Assembly (NCBI GenBank): GCA_016789035.1
Contig: JAEUSC010000214.1
Location: 1 to 14,873 of the forward strand
Origin: Candidatus Omnitrophota bacterium
GTDB lineage: Bacteria; Omnitrophota; Gorgyraeia; Zapsychrales; Fredricksoniimonadaceae
Length of the DNA stretch: 14,873 bases
Reading direction: 5' to 3'
Position numbers and translations under genes: made by a program. The notes beneath the pieces were generated by a model, which was not told the origin of the DNA, ran no database searches, and worked only from the letters and a program-made list of their open reading frames with translations. Shown here in pieces: positions 14,770-14,873 of the stretch (position 1 is its first letter; each line of letters opens with the position of its first letter).

Positions 14770-14873
14770 TCAAACCAATCCTTTTACAATTTCTTTAAAC
14801 ACCCGTCCGCGATGCTCAAAATTTTTAAACATATCAAAACTGGCACACATCGGGGAAATAACCACGCAATCTC
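14770..14873 (-). CDS. murD: UDP-N-acetylmuramoylalanine--D-glutamate ligase, C-terminal end only; cut by window edge
   Basis: Only the last 34 codons lie in the window, ending with TGA at 14770-14772. They read through [17 protein letters not shown], matching the conserved MurD C-terminal block (SPACASFDQF...ERG) that binds substrate, then [11 protein letters not shown]. MurD adds D-glutamate to UDP-MurNAc-L-Ala. It stands 4 bases ahead of ftsW, the standard dcw order. The rest, and presumably mraY/murF, lie outside. Confidence 0.88.
   Translation of the reverse strand, partial: DCVVISPMCASFDMFKNFEHRGRVFKEIVKGLV

Overview
The window carries two bacterial metabolic and cell-cycle operons, nearly all on the minus strand, separated by a short mixed region. 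Genes are tightly packed, with small gaps or stop/start overlaps, base composition is moderate and even, and I see no insertion sequence, phage gene, integrase or CRISPR array. The split glycine decarboxylase, a full set of peptidoglycan precursor enzymes and a Gram-negative style lipoprotein/S41 protease indicate a didermic bacterium. The gene order and protein style remind me of deep-branching, mostly uncultured lineages such as Omnitrophota and relatives in or near the PVC group. That placement is a low-confidence inference from sequence style alone.

Layout, left to right (transcription mostly runs right to left). At 1-744 is the N-terminal part of a lipoprotein S41/PDZ processing protease, cut by the window edge and preceded by a textbook sigma-70-type promoter. 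At 849-5973 is a glycine cleavage operon, transcribed gcvT, gcvH, gcvPA, gcvPB, then a lipoate/octanoate ligase-family protein that probably lipoylates GcvH. No glycine riboswitch is visible upstream of gcvT. At 5974-6328 is a 355-base non-coding stretch with a perfect 9-bp inverted repeat, followed by tRNA-Arg(UCG) on the plus strand. At 6416-6772 is a stand-alone CheY-like receiver, and divergent from it a two-helix membrane protein of unknown function (6865-7221), the only plus-strand protein gene.

At 7321-14873 is the distal part of a dcw (division and cell wall) cluster, transcribed murD (partial), ftsW, murG, a secreted HExxH peptidase, murC, ddl, ftsQ, a doubtful 61-codon ORF, ftsA. 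Together these make lipid-II precursor (MurD, MurC, Ddl, MurG), polymerise it at the septum (FtsW) and assemble the divisome (FtsQ, FtsA).

Three features of this cluster are unusual. A gluzincin-type peptidase gene sits between murG and murC, coupled by an ATGA overlap. murB is missing from its common place beside murC/ddl. ftsZ does not follow ftsA. I did not find a wholly new system. The best candidates for something undescribed are the peptidase in the dcw operon, the small ORF between ftsQ and ftsA, the unknown membrane protein next to the receiver, and the inverted repeat before the tRNA.
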